Under the pieces are notes generated by a model. That model did no database searches, was not told where the DNA came from, and saw only the letters and a program-made list of their open reading frames with translations. From positions 28,998,366-29,062,365 of the forward strand of contig CM055816.1 in assembly GCA_029582265.1 (NCBI GenBank): 64,000 nt of DNA, in the 5' to 3' direction. This DNA comes from Zoroaster sp. YZ-2022 (Eukaryota; Echinodermata; Asteroidea; Forcipulatida; Zoroasteridae). A program made the position numbers and the translations under genes. This document shows, piece after piece, positions 48,370-60,023 of the stretch (position 1 is its first letter; each line of letters starts with the position of its first letter).

Positions 48370-49120
48370 TTGTATGTGACCCGTTCTGCGAAAAAGGGTA
48401 TTAAGGGACGCTATGCTATTAACGTAAAGGGCTGTTCTATGTGGAGAGGGTGATAAAATAAATTCACAACGTGATTTTTTTTGTTTTTTTGTTTATTGGC
48501 TTCTATTATATCAATACTTTCATAATTTATTTACAGAAATATTATTATTGATGAGTAAAGATGAAAAAACAAACGTTTTTGTGTCCCTTGTGTTCGTCTT
48601 CTGTGTGACTCTTTGTCAGTTTTAGGGAAGAAAAACCTCCAAATTTTTGACAAAAAGACTTTTGTTCCTTTGTTTTTTATTCTGTTGGTGAAGTTTAATA
48701 AATATTTTTAAATAAAACACCTCATTAGCCATAGCTCAAAAGGAACATAACTGTTGCCTATGGGCATTCAAGAGAGTTTCTTCTTAGCTCATTTCTTTTT
48801 CCACTTGCTGTGTTTAAAGGGCTGTATCTCTGAAGGCACTTCCGTTCATTTGTACAATATGAATATGCAAAAATCAGTATATCTCCAGAATGCAAAATGC
48901 CACAGGGTTCAAACCTACACCAAATTAAAGCTTATAATGTAATAATTAAAGCTATATGTACATGTATGTAACTCAATTTTTAAATTTTGTCCCATAATAC
49001 CCATTTTTGTGGAGCCGGTCACATATACATGTATGGATGAGTACCAGACTACGCGTGGTAAAGATCACGCAACAAACATTTAGTCCCTAATGATTGTTAG
49101 CATCATTCTTTATAGAGCAC
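48370..49120. other. Intergenic, no recognised feature
   Basis: AT-rich, no gene or clear repeat. Confidence 0.4.
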
Positions 49121-49122
49121 AT

Positions 49123-49320
49123 TGGAGTGCCATGGTCGAGCGGTTTAGTGCATTGGATTTGTGTTCTGATGGCTGAGTCGTCAGAATGTGGGTTCGAATT
49201 CCAGCCGCGACCGGGGTACTTGTGTCCTTGAGCAAGACACTCTACCATAATTGCTTCTCTCCACCCAGGGGTAAATGGGTACCTGTGAGGGCAGAGTTGG
49301 TTGTTGTGTTTGAATAGCCC
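49123..49320 (+). mobile_element. tRNA-derived SINE, 3' truncated
   Basis: GGAGTGCCATGGTCGAGCGG to GAGTTGGTTGTTGTGTTTGA, then lost. Same subfamily as 47129. Confidence 0.92.
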
Positions 49321-49373
49321 ATATATTCATGATAATGGATACAATATTAGTGTACCATGTGTGTACACTATGA

Positions 49374-49680
49374 GGCCTGGTATTTGTCAGGATTTTTCCT
49401 GTTTTCAGGATTTTTTACAAATCTCCCTTTGCCTCGGAATTTTCTTAAAAGAAGAGTTGAAGTACATTGTAGCCACCAAGGAGAGAAAGAGGTCGCCTGT
49501 ATTGTGTCCAAACTTCTAGTTTTCTTGTTTGTGGGGATGTGGAGAGCCTACATTTGTAAATCCTCCAAAATTAAGCATCCAGGACGTTCAGGGAGCTTTG
49601 TCCTCTAGACCAAAGGGAGAACCAGGCCTGCTGAGACCCATTTTTCAGAGTTTGTTACTTTTGTTAAATCACACCCTCTG
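49374..49680 (+). repeat. ~290-bp dispersed repeat (CAGGATTTTTCCTG), copy 1
   Basis: TCAGGATTTTTCCTG, CCACCAAGGAGAGAAAGA, CCTGTATTGTGTCCAAAC and GCTTTGTCCTCTAGACCAAA, also at 55376-55680 and 60024-60310. Confidence 0.9.
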
Positions 49681-49816
49681 TACTACGGTATACAAGTAAT
49701 CATGTACATTTACAAAGTCCCATAGTACTGTGTACATGTACGTGTGTGTACATGTACATTTGTGTGCACAGTACTGTAATCCTGATCCTCATTATAGTGT
49801 AAAGAGATTCTTTTAA

Positions 49817-50170
49817 TAATAATAATAATAATAATGTGTGGACTTATATAGCGCACGTATCCACCAACTGAGTGGTGCTCAAGGCGCATTATATCATTAC
49901 CCCTGCTCATAAGGCTCATAAATCATTCCTGAAACCATCTCAGCTCCCTGGGGAGTATACAGCTCAATTGCTGCCATTACAGCGCACAGGGCTAATCAAC
50001 CAACTCTGCCCTCACAGGTACCCATTTAACCCCTGGATGGAGAGAAGCAATTATGGTTAAGTGTCTTGCTCAAGGACACAAGTGTCATGGCCGGGATTCG
50101 AACCCACATTCTGCTGCTAACACCAGAACTTGAGTCCGGTAAGCTAGACCGCTCGGCCACGACACTCCAC
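49817..50170 (-). mobile_element. tRNA-Leu-type SINE, full length
   Basis: AAT-tail at 49817-49834, GTGGACTTATATAGCGCACG, body, and the head GTGTCGTGGCCGAGCGGTCT on the minus strand. Confidence 0.95.
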
Positions 50171-50271
50171 TTGATGGCATTCTTGTGTAAGGTGATGTAA
50201 AATGGACTACCAGCTAATTTACACACATTTTGTATGACAGTTTGACTGGCAACCAACAAATTCAGCTAATG

Positions 50272-50528
50272 GTGAAGAGGATTTAAGTAAGCCTAATTGC
50301 GGTGACACCGTGTGAAATTCTCTAGTTGAGTAGTAATTAGTTCTGAAAAGACCTGGAGGTTACAACTCGACGTTTCGATCAGTATGCTCTGATCGTCCTG
50401 AGGACGTTTCTCCTGAGGACGATCAGAGCATACTGATCGAAACGTCGAGTTGTAACCTCCAGTTCTATTCAGAACTAATTACTACTCAATAGAGAATTTC
50501 ACACGGTGTCACTGCAATTAGTCTTTCT
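50272..50528. mobile_element. Penelope-like tails head to head (palindrome)
   Basis: A minus-strand tail (50282-50400) meets a plus-strand tail (50410-50525) at the hairpin motif. Both arms carry TAATTAGTTCTGAA and CTCGACGTTTCGATCAGTAT or their inverses. Confidence 0.9.
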
Positions 50529-50531
50529 TAA

Positions 50532-51126
50532 CCCTCCTACTGATAAACCATTTGAAACCATTCAAAATTTCCACTTTCAAAAATACCCATAGGTTTTGTG
50601 CACACATACCATTTGAACAGTGTTGGTAGCAAGCTTCACTACCATTCAAATCCATTCAAATCCATTCAAATGCATAGAGGGTCCATTGATTCACCACTTA
50701 GAAGTATCCAAACAAGGTTTTGTATTAGCTGTACTACCATTTGGAAAGATCCAAACAAGGTTTTGTATTAGCTGACCTACTGTACCATTCAAAACCATTT
50801 GGGGGAAACAATACTGTACACAGGTAAAACTTGTAGCTTTGCATGGTGAGGATGATAAGTAAGACTAATTGCGGTGACACCATGTGGAATCTCAATTGAG
50901 TAGTAATTAGTTCTGCAAGTAGTAATTAGTTCTGAAAGTAGTAATTAGTTCTGAACCTCCAGTTCTTTTCAGAACTAATTACTACTCAATTGAGATTCCA
51001 CATGGTGTTACCGCAATTAGTCTTACTTAATACTGTACATAGTTATTTCACCATTCAAAACCACAAAAACGAATGGTTTCAAATGGTGCATCAACTTGTA
51101 TGAAAAAGGTACCAGAAGTAGGAGGG
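50532..51126. mobile_element. TTAA-type MITE, family B, interrupted by Penelope-like foldback
   Basis: TTAA 50528-50531 and 51127-51130. Ends CCCTCCTACTG and AGTAGGAGGG. Confidence 0.9.
50824..51028. mobile_element. Penelope-like foldback inserted in family B MITE
   Basis: GTAAAACTTGTAGCTTTGCA to GTAATTAGTTCTG (with small tandem repeats), then the inverse tail to GTCTTACTTA. ATACTGTACA lies on both sides (50809 region and 51029), a clear target duplication. Confidence 0.9.
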
Positions 51127-51129
51127 TTA

Positions 51130-52120
51130 AATTCAGCTCAGCTTTGCAGCTGAATAAAATTGGCCTTTTTTTAATTTTTTTTATTTATTTATTTTTTATA
51201 TATTTTTTTAAATTTTATTTATTTATTTATTTTTTAAATTTTTTATTTTTTATTTTACAGAAAACATTTTGAACAAAAAGGTGCCGGATGGTATCTTGTG
51301 CATACAATGTATATGTCAGCAGTGTCCAACACTCATACATGTACTACATACATATTGTACAATTCACAAAGTTTGACTGCCCTTACAGTGTGCACTGCTG
51401 TTTTTGTTAGTATTGGCAAGGTACTATACGTAACTCTGGGCTTGCCGGCAACTTCAAAACTTCCAAAGTTCAAAACTCAACACGAAACCTTTGTTCCGAA
51501 CAAAACACAAATCACAACTTCTTAATGAATGAAAAACGTGTTCCCTCCGCTCAAGCGTTAAGACCACAAATCCTTCCCTCACCTTGTTTATCCAGTACCT
51601 ATTTGGGCTTGCGCGATTTCTTTTATCCTTCCCGACGAAATCCTCCGTGTAACTTCCGCGCGATTACCCGTCCACCCTTTTCATTCCTGGGTAGGTCCCC
51701 CCCCCCCCCCTTGTATTGACACGGTGCCAACACCCCCTCGGTGTTTAACACAAAAATGCTTTTGGTGGGGTTCATTGCAGTGTTTGGACACCCGGAGGGG
51801 AGGGGGACAATGGCTGGCAAGCTGTGACTCCTTTGTCGCGCCGACGTGAAATTAGGACATTGGACTTCAGAGTTTTAATCCACGCTTGCGGGTTGAAGCG
51901 AACAAAAGTCCTGTAAAAACGTCAAATTTCCTTTTGACATGTATACATGTGTACATGTAATTTGTGTTTTGTACTTAAGCTTGTGCCGTTTGGCCTTAGT
52001 GGATTGGGGGTGCATTGCTTAATTTTTTCTTATCCTATAATGAGAACAATTTAATTAAAGGGACAATATCACGGTCAACAGGGCATGGAATTGGAATCAG
52101 AGTGCTAGGTTTACATGTAG
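51130..52120. other. Intergenic, no recognised gene
   Basis: AT-rich first part (51160-51260, T-rich); GC-richer 51530-51830 with open frames on both strands, none recognised. Confidence 0.4.
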
Positions 52121-52125
52121 ATTAA

Positions 52126-52795
52126 CCCTAACGATCCCCATCCAGCCAAACTCCAACACCAGGGATTGTTGGAGTTTGATGGGTTGAGTACTGTGTACTT
52201 CTGATATGGCATGTGTAAAGTGTTGGAATATGGCTGGATGAGTACTGTACATGTATGTGTGCAGTAACAGTGTTGGATTTTGATTGAGTGAGGACGGTGG
52301 TTCTACTAGCATGCAACATTGTTAGACTTTGAGTGGAGAGAGTGTGTGTATGCAACCTGCTGTAATAAACAACTGATAAAGGCAAATATTGTACTTACAT
52401 AGGTATGCTTGGCATTGTGTCTAACATCATACAACTAGAACCTACCATTTATTCCATAGTGTTTTAGTTTTTGTATAGTTAAGTTTTTTTAGCCTGAAAA
52501 CAATTGTTGGATTATGATGGGTTGAGTACTGTGTGACTCCAGTGTTCAAACTTTACTTTGGGCCATGTGTCCCCACTCAATCAAAATCCAACAGCTAAGG
52601 GCCTGTTGGAGTTTGACGGGTTGAGTACTGTTATGGCAAGTGGACTGTTGGAGTTTGACGGGTTGAGTACTGTTATGGCAAGTGGACTGTTGGAGTTTGA
52701 TGGGTTGAGTACTGTAAACCAGCAACAGTCAACCATGGTGTTGGGATTTGATAGGTTGAGGAAGGTTTCTAGTAAAAATGCTTCGGGAGTTAGGG
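52126..52795. mobile_element. TTAA-type MITE, family F, with internal tandem units
   Basis: TTAA 52122-52125 and 52796-52799. Ends CCCTAACGATCCCC and GGGAGTTAGGG. About seven TGTTGGAGTTTGATGGGTTG or similar units, three of them 42 bp apart near 52603-52715. Confidence 0.88.
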
Positions 52796-52919
52796 TTAAT
52801 TCAGTGACTGAAAATAATTGATACTTCATAAAATCAGCTATTTTCAGTCTCTGTTTTGTTTTTGTATTATTTTTTTAATTTACTGTCAGTGACCCTAAAC
52901 AAGGCCAATAGCCACTAAA

Positions 52920-53405
52920 GTGTAAGGGGTTACATGTACATATACATGTATATGACATAAAACACAATAAAGGGGGCCACTTTGCATCCGTCACGTTAGC
53001 AGTTTTTCCAATGGTTGTTATTTATTTTTAAGTACCCGAAACCGACCAAAAAGTGTTTCAACATGTGAATGGACATGCAGGCTTATACTAGAACTAATTT
53101 GAGTTGATTTATTTTATTTTTATATTTTTTTATTTTTTTTTTTACCCTCAAATTTCCATAAAAATTGGACGGAAAAAGTTACCTCACTTTTCCGTCCATT
53201 TGTTGATGGAAATTTTAGGCTAATTAAAAAAATTATAGTAATAATCAACTCAAATTATCTTTAGGATAAGCATGCATGTCTATTCAAATGTTGAAATTCT
53301 TTTTGGGTGGTTTCAGATATAAAAAAAAAAAATTACAACCATAAGAAAAACTGCTAACGTGACGGTAGGAAAGTGGCCCCCTTTATTGTGTTTTATGTCA
53401 TATGC
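52920..53405. repeat. Imperfect inverted repeat around 53.15 kb
   Basis: CACAATAAAGGGGGCCACTT (52971) and its inverse GGCCCCCTTTATTGTG (about 53381), plus TTAGCAGTTTTTCCAATGG against its inverse and a central TTTCCGTCCATTTG. A ~430-bp hairpin-type MITE. Confidence 0.75.
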
Positions 53406-53624
53406 GATATGTCATCCACCATTTAAGCAAGATTACATTTGTTGTCTTAAACTTAAATAGATCGTAAGTTGGTGGAAAGCAATCAGCTGGAAGGGCATTC
53501 CATTGTAATGCTGTTATAGGGAAGAAGCTATCTAAATGGAACTTACTTGTGTTCATCAAACAACATGTAGGATACGGTACCGTGTTGAAAGTCTGCTCCG
53601 ATCGTGACGATATTGGCCCTTTAA

Positions 53625-53885
53625 CCCTAACCCCCTAAGGTATTCTGGCTAGGAACCTTCCTGAATCCTCCAAAATCCTCCAGCGCACTTTTGGAAACAT
53701 GCCCTTATCTGCAAGATGCACCATGCATTTTCGTTGATCTTTCATATTCAGCACTTATGGCCTGTACTTCTTGCCAGGTACATGTAGTAATTTTGTCCCA
53801 TTTGAAGAGGAGAAAGTACCGGTTTCCAACAGTGCTGAATTTTTCCAAAAAAGTGTCCCTTGGAGGATTTTGGATGGTTAAAGGG
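53625..53885. mobile_element. TTAA-type MITE, family F, short copy
   Basis: TTAA 53621-53624 and 53886-53889. CCCTAACCCCCTAAGG left, GGTTAAAGGG right. Interior shared with 25330-25515. Confidence 0.82.
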
Positions 53886-53975
53886 TTAACGGAACGCACA
53901 TTATATACAAGGTACTATGTTCATTTACAACATTGGTAATTTACCCGATAACAAAAGTAAAATAATAGTAGTTAA

Positions 53976-54362
53976 CCCTCCTATTATCAGTGTAGTTCTT
54001 TACAAAGTGGACCCATACTTCAAAATGTCTCAACTGGGACATATTGTGGTACACACTTTCTTATCTAATGATTAATGGCATAGCCCAAGGCTCTTCAGAG
54101 AGATGAGGTAAACTGAAGCAGCCACCTGCTTTGTTTCATTGCAAGGCTAACTTGAAATAAACCAGTGCAGTAACTTGCGGTATACACGTACTGTGTGAGG
54201 ATCAGAACAGTTTGGTTTTTGTCCCATACCCAGGGGCATTTTGGGGTATCCGTGTACCATTCTTCTGTACAGTATGCAATATTTTGAGGCATGCACACAA
54301 AAAGCATTGTGTACTTAGCAGTTGTTTTTTGCAGCATTTTGGAGACTGCATGTACACAAGGG
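53976..54362 (+). mobile_element. TTAA-type MITE, family E
   Basis: TTAA 53972-53975, ends CCCTCCTATTATCAG and GTACACAAGGG. Its right TTAA (54363-54366) is also the left TTAA of the next element. Confidence 0.88.
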
Positions 54363-54366
54363 TTAA

Positions 54367-54758
54367 TCCTCCTATAGGTTTAACACTCAAAGACACTCAA
54401 AATTTGTATACTCTTAACCCATTGACTTTGTGCAGTGCACTCAAATAAATGCATGCACATGTGGCTGTGATAGGAGGTCAAACCCAAAGACACTCAAAAT
54501 ATGTCTCTCTTAACCCATTGACTTTGTGCAGTGCACTCAAATACATGCAAGCATACATGTGTATGTGGCTGTGATAGGAGGTCAAACCCAAAGACACTCA
54601 AAATTTGTATGTAACTCCCAACCCATTGACTTTGTGCAGTGCACTCATACACAGCTCTGTGTGACTCTGTGGTTTGACCTACATGTACCAATTGGCAATG
54701 CAACCAAAAATACTCAAGTGACTGTCTGTGGGTGCCGTGCTGACTGGGCATAGGAAGG
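54367..54758 (+). mobile_element. TTAA-type MITE, family C, tandem interior
   Basis: TTAA|TCCTCCTATAGG ... GCATAGGAAGG|TTAA (54759-54762). The CATTGACTTTGTGCAGTGCA block occurs three times. Confidence 0.88.
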
Positions 54759-54850
54759 TTAATGGCATGATGTCTCAAACCTACATGTAGCAAGTACTTT
54801 CTCAACTTAGGCAAAATGGACAATACAGACATATGCACATGAACTTTTAA

Positions 54851-55056
54851 CCCTAACTCCCTAGAGGACGATCAGAGCACTACAACAAACATGGATGTAC
54901 ATGTACAATGTACATGTACCATGGAATGGTAAATACATGCCTAATAACCTCAATCCTCCAAAATCCTTCACTTTAGAGCATGTAGCATGTAACCTCAATC
55001 CTTCAAAATCCTTCACTTTAACAAAGAGGATTTTGGAGGATTTGGGAAGGTTGGGG
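54851..55056 (+). mobile_element. TTAA-type MITE, family F, short copy
   Basis: TTAA 54847-54850 and 55057-55060. CCCTAACTCCCTAG left, GGAAGGTTGGGG right. CCTCAATCCTCCAAAATCCT interior. Confidence 0.85.
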
Positions 55057-55375
55057 TTAAAATCACAAGAGTGTGCAGAAGTTAGTCAGGCGTGGAAGGA
55101 ACATAAGAGAAGAAAGTACAAGAAGCACAGTCATATACTGGTCCGATTTAAAAAAGAAAAAAAAAAAAGTACTGAATTATTATTCAAAAGATTACATTTG
55201 TACAGTACCGTACAATCATCTGAATTGTCTGAGGTGCGTTCATTGTCAGGTACATGTACAGTGTACATACATGTAGGTAGTCAGGTACAGTGTACATTAG
55301 GTAGCCAGATAGATGGTAACATTTTGCTGACAAGAGTTTTCTGAAGAAAAAAAATGTGAATGCTATGGAACATTT

Positions 55376-55680
55376 CAGGCCTGTGATTTGTTGGGATTTT
55401 TCCTGATTTCAGGATTTTTTTTACAAGTCACTCTTTGCCTGAAAATTTTCTTGAAAGAAGAGAAGTACATGTACATGTAGCCACCAAGGAAAGAAAGAAG
55501 TAGCCTGTATTGTGTCCAAACCTATGGTTTCTTGTTTGTGGGGATGTGGAGAGTCAGTCTGTAAATCCTCCAAAATTAAACATCCAGGAGGTTCAGGGGG
55601 GCTTTGTCCTCTAGACCAAAGGGAGACCCATGACAGCTACCAATTTTTCAGGATTTTTTACTTTTGTCACATCACATCCC
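55376..55680 (+). repeat. ~290-bp dispersed repeat (CAGGATTTTTCCTG), copy 2
   Basis: Same blocks as 49374-49680. Confidence 0.9.
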
Positions 55681-55689
55681 TGCTCTGAA

Positions 55690-56335
55690 AAATCTTCTTA
55701 CATGTATATATCCTCAAGAGAGTAATTTAAAATATTTTTTTTGTTATAAATTTTAATTTTGTTTTGTTTTAGTGCCTTTAATAATAATGCTCTTGCTAGT
55801 CACTCAATAATCACAGCTCCGCAGTGACCTGCAAGAGAAACAACATTCTGTCGCCGACGGCAACATAAGCAGCATGTCCTTGTACAAACATGACTGGGCA
55901 GGTACCAAAAACATAGGTCTTATTTATTAAAATGAACGAGAGAAAAAAAGAGAAAAAAATCACGCACAAATGAATAGGCTTGGCTCTGCCTGCAAACAAT
56001 GTGTATAAAACAAGCTCTAAGAAAAAATATAATGAAGTTGATTTAGACTGACCTAGATTCGGTTTACAACATAATCTTGCTTTGGAATTGTTGAAGTCAA
56101 TTGTTTACTTAAAATAATTTGGGCAAATGGCCGAACAGGCTTGCCTTCTCTGTCTGCGTGCATTGTGAAGAACACATAAGTTACGTGTTTTACAACTAAC
56201 CTAGATTTGGTTTAATAACAAAATTTGGAATTGTTGTGGTAAAATTTTCTTTACTTTTCCACAAAATGATTTGAGAAAATGATCAAACAGGCTGCTTCTG
56301 TTTTATACTAATCTGCATTTGCGTGTATAAGGCTA
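55690..56335. other. Intergenic, diverged repeats
   Basis: Loosely repeated segments (TTACAACATAATCTTGCTTT, TTTGAGAAAATGATCAAACA) also appear at 57720-58000. No gene. Confidence 0.45.
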
Positions 56336-56337
56336 TG

Positions 56338-57690
56338 AGTTATTGGTTATTTTGGTAACCGGGTACCCGGAATTGGACATCTTCGGATACCCGGGTACCC
56401 ATAAATAATTTTGTACAAACACAAAGTACTTCCGAATGTATAAAATAACCAAAATGAACATACATGATTGAAGTTTCTCTTACATGTACTCGTAATAAAT
56501 GTTGACTTACTGTAATAATTTCCCACCTCTGTATTAACCAGTTCGCTTCGGATGCCGTGTATACATGCAATTTTTTTTGGACAGCGGATCGGAGAGCGTC
56601 TAAACACGCATTCCGATTTTTGTGTGTGTCATCGGGAGACTTGTCAACACGCCACACGTGGCGTGCCGTCGTGGCGGCTGACTTGTATACACGCAATCGT
56701 TTCTCGGAGTCCATGGGGTCACGGTTCGGTGGCCCCGGACAAAATGCACTGCAAATACTGAACGAGTTCACTCTTTTCGTTGATTTTTGCCTAATCCCTT
56801 TATCCAAGACCTGTTCCTTTGACGTACCAGCCAGGGATTTGTAAAGACGGATTTATATCCATTGTTTACGAGGCATTCGATCTCTCTCCAGGTATGCCGT
56901 CTTTTCGACCGGGCGCTGGTCGCTAATAGGCCGTTGCATCGGGGCTTGCCAATGGTCTAATTGTGCTGAACAAACACAACCGTAATTAAAAAACTAGCCA
57001 TTTAATTCTCAAAATGTCAATGAGTAAGGTGTTTATTTGGGTGTCCGAACTTAGTTTCATTGACAAAAAAAACTATTAGTATTAATGGCTAGAAATTTTT
57101 TCAGATTTTTCACTGAAAATAAACCCGCACGGGGGACCGGAAAAAAATTAATATTCCCGACGTCAACTGGTTAAAAATGGCTTGCAGCATTCCCATTCCC
57201 CACACCATTTGTGTGGCTTAAAATAATGTTCAGTCAAAATTTTCAAAAGTGGTTTACGGGTAACACTGGTCAACAATTTTTTAAAAGTTGTCTGCTTCGG
57301 AGATAAAATGTGCTATTTATTATGGATTTTGATGTGCTGAATTCAAATATGACAATTAAAATTGCTGATTGGCTACTGTTTCCAAGATATTTAAGTTTTT
57401 ACATTTTACGTACTATGTATATGGTGTACATTTTTAATCATGATTTTTAATCATGAATTATCATACGCTATTCCCATACGTGTACACATGTACATGTACA
57501 TGTAGATCTTGAAAACTAGAGCCAATCAACAATTTTAAGCATCATTTCCATTCTTAGTGACCCATCATTAGTCAAGTTTGACTTCATTTGTTTAGGAAGC
57601 ATATTGGCTGTAGACCAGTGTAATTGGAACCGAAAAATGGAACCAGGTAATGACAGTTTCGGTCGGGTAACCGGATACCCGACACAACCT
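56338..57690. mobile_element. hAT-like (GGTACCCGG) repeat split by CCAGTT MITE
   Basis: 56340-56533 (GGTAACCGGGTACCCGG) and 57179-57690 (CAGCATTCCCATTCCCCACA, GGTCGGGTAACCGGATACCC) match the uninterrupted copy at 59697-59930 across the TTAA at the junction. Confidence 0.78.
56538..57171 (+). mobile_element. TTAA-type CCAGTT MITE, copy 3
   Basis: TTAA|CCAGTTCGCTTCGG at the left, CGTCAACTGG|TTAA at the right; about 634 bp. Empty-site paralogue at 59727. Confidence 0.9.
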
Positions 57691-58014
57691 CACTAACCTA
57701 CATGTACATGTACGCGTAGATTCAGTTTACAATATACATGTAATGTAAATCTTGCTTTGGACTTGTTGAAGTCAATTTTTGTTTGCTTTTCCTCTGAATA
57801 ATTTGACAAAAATGATCGAACAGGCTGCCTCTGTCTGCATACATTGTGCAGAACAAGTTTTAGGAAGTTGACTAACCTACTGTAGATTTGGTCAACAACA
57901 TTTCCAGCTTTGAAATTGTTGTAGTAAATTTTTTCTTTTCCTCAAAATAATTTGAGAAAATAATCAAACAGGGCTGCCTCTGTTTTATACTAACCTACAT
58001 GTACACGTATTTAA

Positions 58015-59235
58015 CCCTCCTACTATAGCTGCACATTAGTGGCAAGTAACTACAGTGGTCAAAATCAGTCAACTGCCTGTTTTGACTGCTGACACAAATG
58101 TGCACACAAGGGCATTTTTGACTGGTGTTTACTGTCATTTTGACCACCCTGAACAATACAAGACAATGCTTTTATCAGTCAAAAATGGTCAACTCATTTT
58201 GACCTGTAAATGTACTTACTACATGTACATGTAAGGTTTGACAGTGTTTGACTTTTAAGTGCACTAGATATTTACCTTGGCAAGTATCAACATTTTGACT
58301 GATTTTAACTCTTGTAGTCACATAAGGTTTGACAGTGTTTGACTTTTAAGTGCAATACCTTGGCAAGTATATCAACATTTTGACTGATTTTGACCCTTGT
58401 AGTAGTAGGAGGGTAAATGTACTTACTACACGTAAGGTTTGACAGTGTTTGACTTTTAAGTGCACTAGATATATATACATGTACCTTGGCAAGTATATCA
58501 ACATTTTGACTGATTTTGACTCTTGTAGTAGTAGGAGGGTAAATGTACTTACTACACGTAAGGTTTAACAGTGTTTGACTTTTAAGTGCACTAGATATAT
58601 ATACATGTACCTTGGCAAGTATATCATTATCAACATTTTGACTGATTTTGACTCTTGTAGTAGTAGGAGGGTTAATGTACTTACTACACGTAAGGTTTAA
58701 CAGTGTTTGACTTTTAAGTGCACTAGATATATATACATGTACCTTGGCAAGTATATCAACATTTTGACTGATTTTGACTCTTGTAGTAGTAGGAGGGTAA
58801 ATGTACTTACTACACGTAAGGTTTGACAGTGTTTGACTTTTAAGTGCACCAGATATACCTTGGCAAGTATATCCTAAGTCAACCACCCTCCTTCCCCTGT
58901 GCTTGTTAACAACTGATTCAGTTCAGTGAGCACACACTCCTCTCCCCTTACACCTAGGATCCTAGTCCCATAGTCTCACAGTTTCCCGCCTGCGCGCCTC
59001 AACGAACTAATCCTCCAGCAGGGGATGATCCTCCAGCAGCCTACTTAAGCAGCAGCAGTTTCAAGAGTCCGGCATTCTCCTGAGGACGATCAGAGCATAC
59101 TGATCGAAACGTCGAGTTGTACCCCCAGTTCTTTTCAGAACTAATTACTACTCAATTGAGATTCTTACATGGTGTCACCGCAATTAGTCTTACTTAACAT
59201 TTTGACTGATTTTGACCCTTGTAGTAGTAGGAGGG
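58015..59235. mobile_element. TTAA-type MITE, family A, with 3'-end amplification and Penelope-like insert
   Basis: TTAA 58011-58014 and 59236-59239. Left CCCTCCTACTATAGC, right GTAGTAGTAGGAGGG. The last ~126 bp of the element, ending GTAGTAGGAGGG, is repeated about five times in tandem (58275-58880). The minus open frame 58305-58886 is only this repeat. A Penelope-like fragment interrupts the last unit. Confidence 0.9.
58873..59197 (+). mobile_element. Penelope-like element 3' fragment in family A MITE
   Basis: CCTAAGTCAACCACCCTCC, TGATTCAGTTCAGTGAGC, GCGCGCCTCAACGAACTAAT, the hairpin CTGAGGA (59080)...GAAACGTC (59105-59112), and the tail ending GTCTTACTTA. The same 3' region follows the GIY-YIG frame at 8.9-9.16 kb. 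Confidence 0.92.
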
Positions 59236-59270
59236 TTAAGTTTCTCTTGTTTTATTAGAGTTGTAATAAA

Positions 59271-59690
59271 TTAAGCTTGTGCGATAACACGATAATATCG
59301 CGATGACCTTTTTTTATTCAATTACGATATTGAGAATCTTTTTATATTATCGAGATATCGGCAAATCGCGATTAAAAATATATATCGCGATTAAAAAAAA
59401 ATCGCCATTGTGAGTCGAGTCAGAAATTCCATGGAAACACAAATTAGAACAGTCTTTCCAGCTTTTGGAAGTGAGAAACAAAAGTGAACTACTTCAGAAG
59501 TACATACACGCTCTGCAAACGAATTTGTGATTTATTGTGATGCTTGTAGAGGAGTATATACATGTACCTGTGGTTATCGGCTCTAATGCAATCATGCATG
59601 AATGAAAATATAATCGCGATTCTATCGAAAATCGCGATATTTGTTTGCCGATATATCGTGGATGAAAACAGTCGATATCGCCCAAGCTTA
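59271..59690 (-). mobile_element. hAT-like MITE, copy 2
   Basis: TTAAGCTTGTGCGATAACAC at the left, CGATATCGCCCAAGCTTA at the right. TAATAAA on both sides. Inverse of 14794-15204. Confidence 0.85.
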
Positions 59691-60023
59691 TAATAAAATG
59701 TTCACTTACATTTCCCACTTCGATATTAAAAAATGACTCGTAGTATCCCCATTCCCCACACAAAAAAAGGTAACAAAAAAATTCAGAGACTTCCATTTGT
59801 GTGGCTTAAAATAATGTTCAGTCAAAAATTTCAAAAAGTCGTTTACGGGTAATTGGAACCGAAAAATGGAATCAGGTAATGACAGTTTCAGGCGGGTATC
59901 TGGGTAACCGGGTACCCGGGTAGTAAACATTTGTTTTCTTTTCCTCAAAGTAATTTGAGCATAGCACAATTTTGATGAATGAGCGATTTGAATGGAAACA
60001 ATATAAACTGCATTGTACATAAT

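Noticed and set aside
58305..58886. 193-codon minus open frame
   Set aside because: It is a tandem repeat of the MITE end; the repeated peptide has no independent support.
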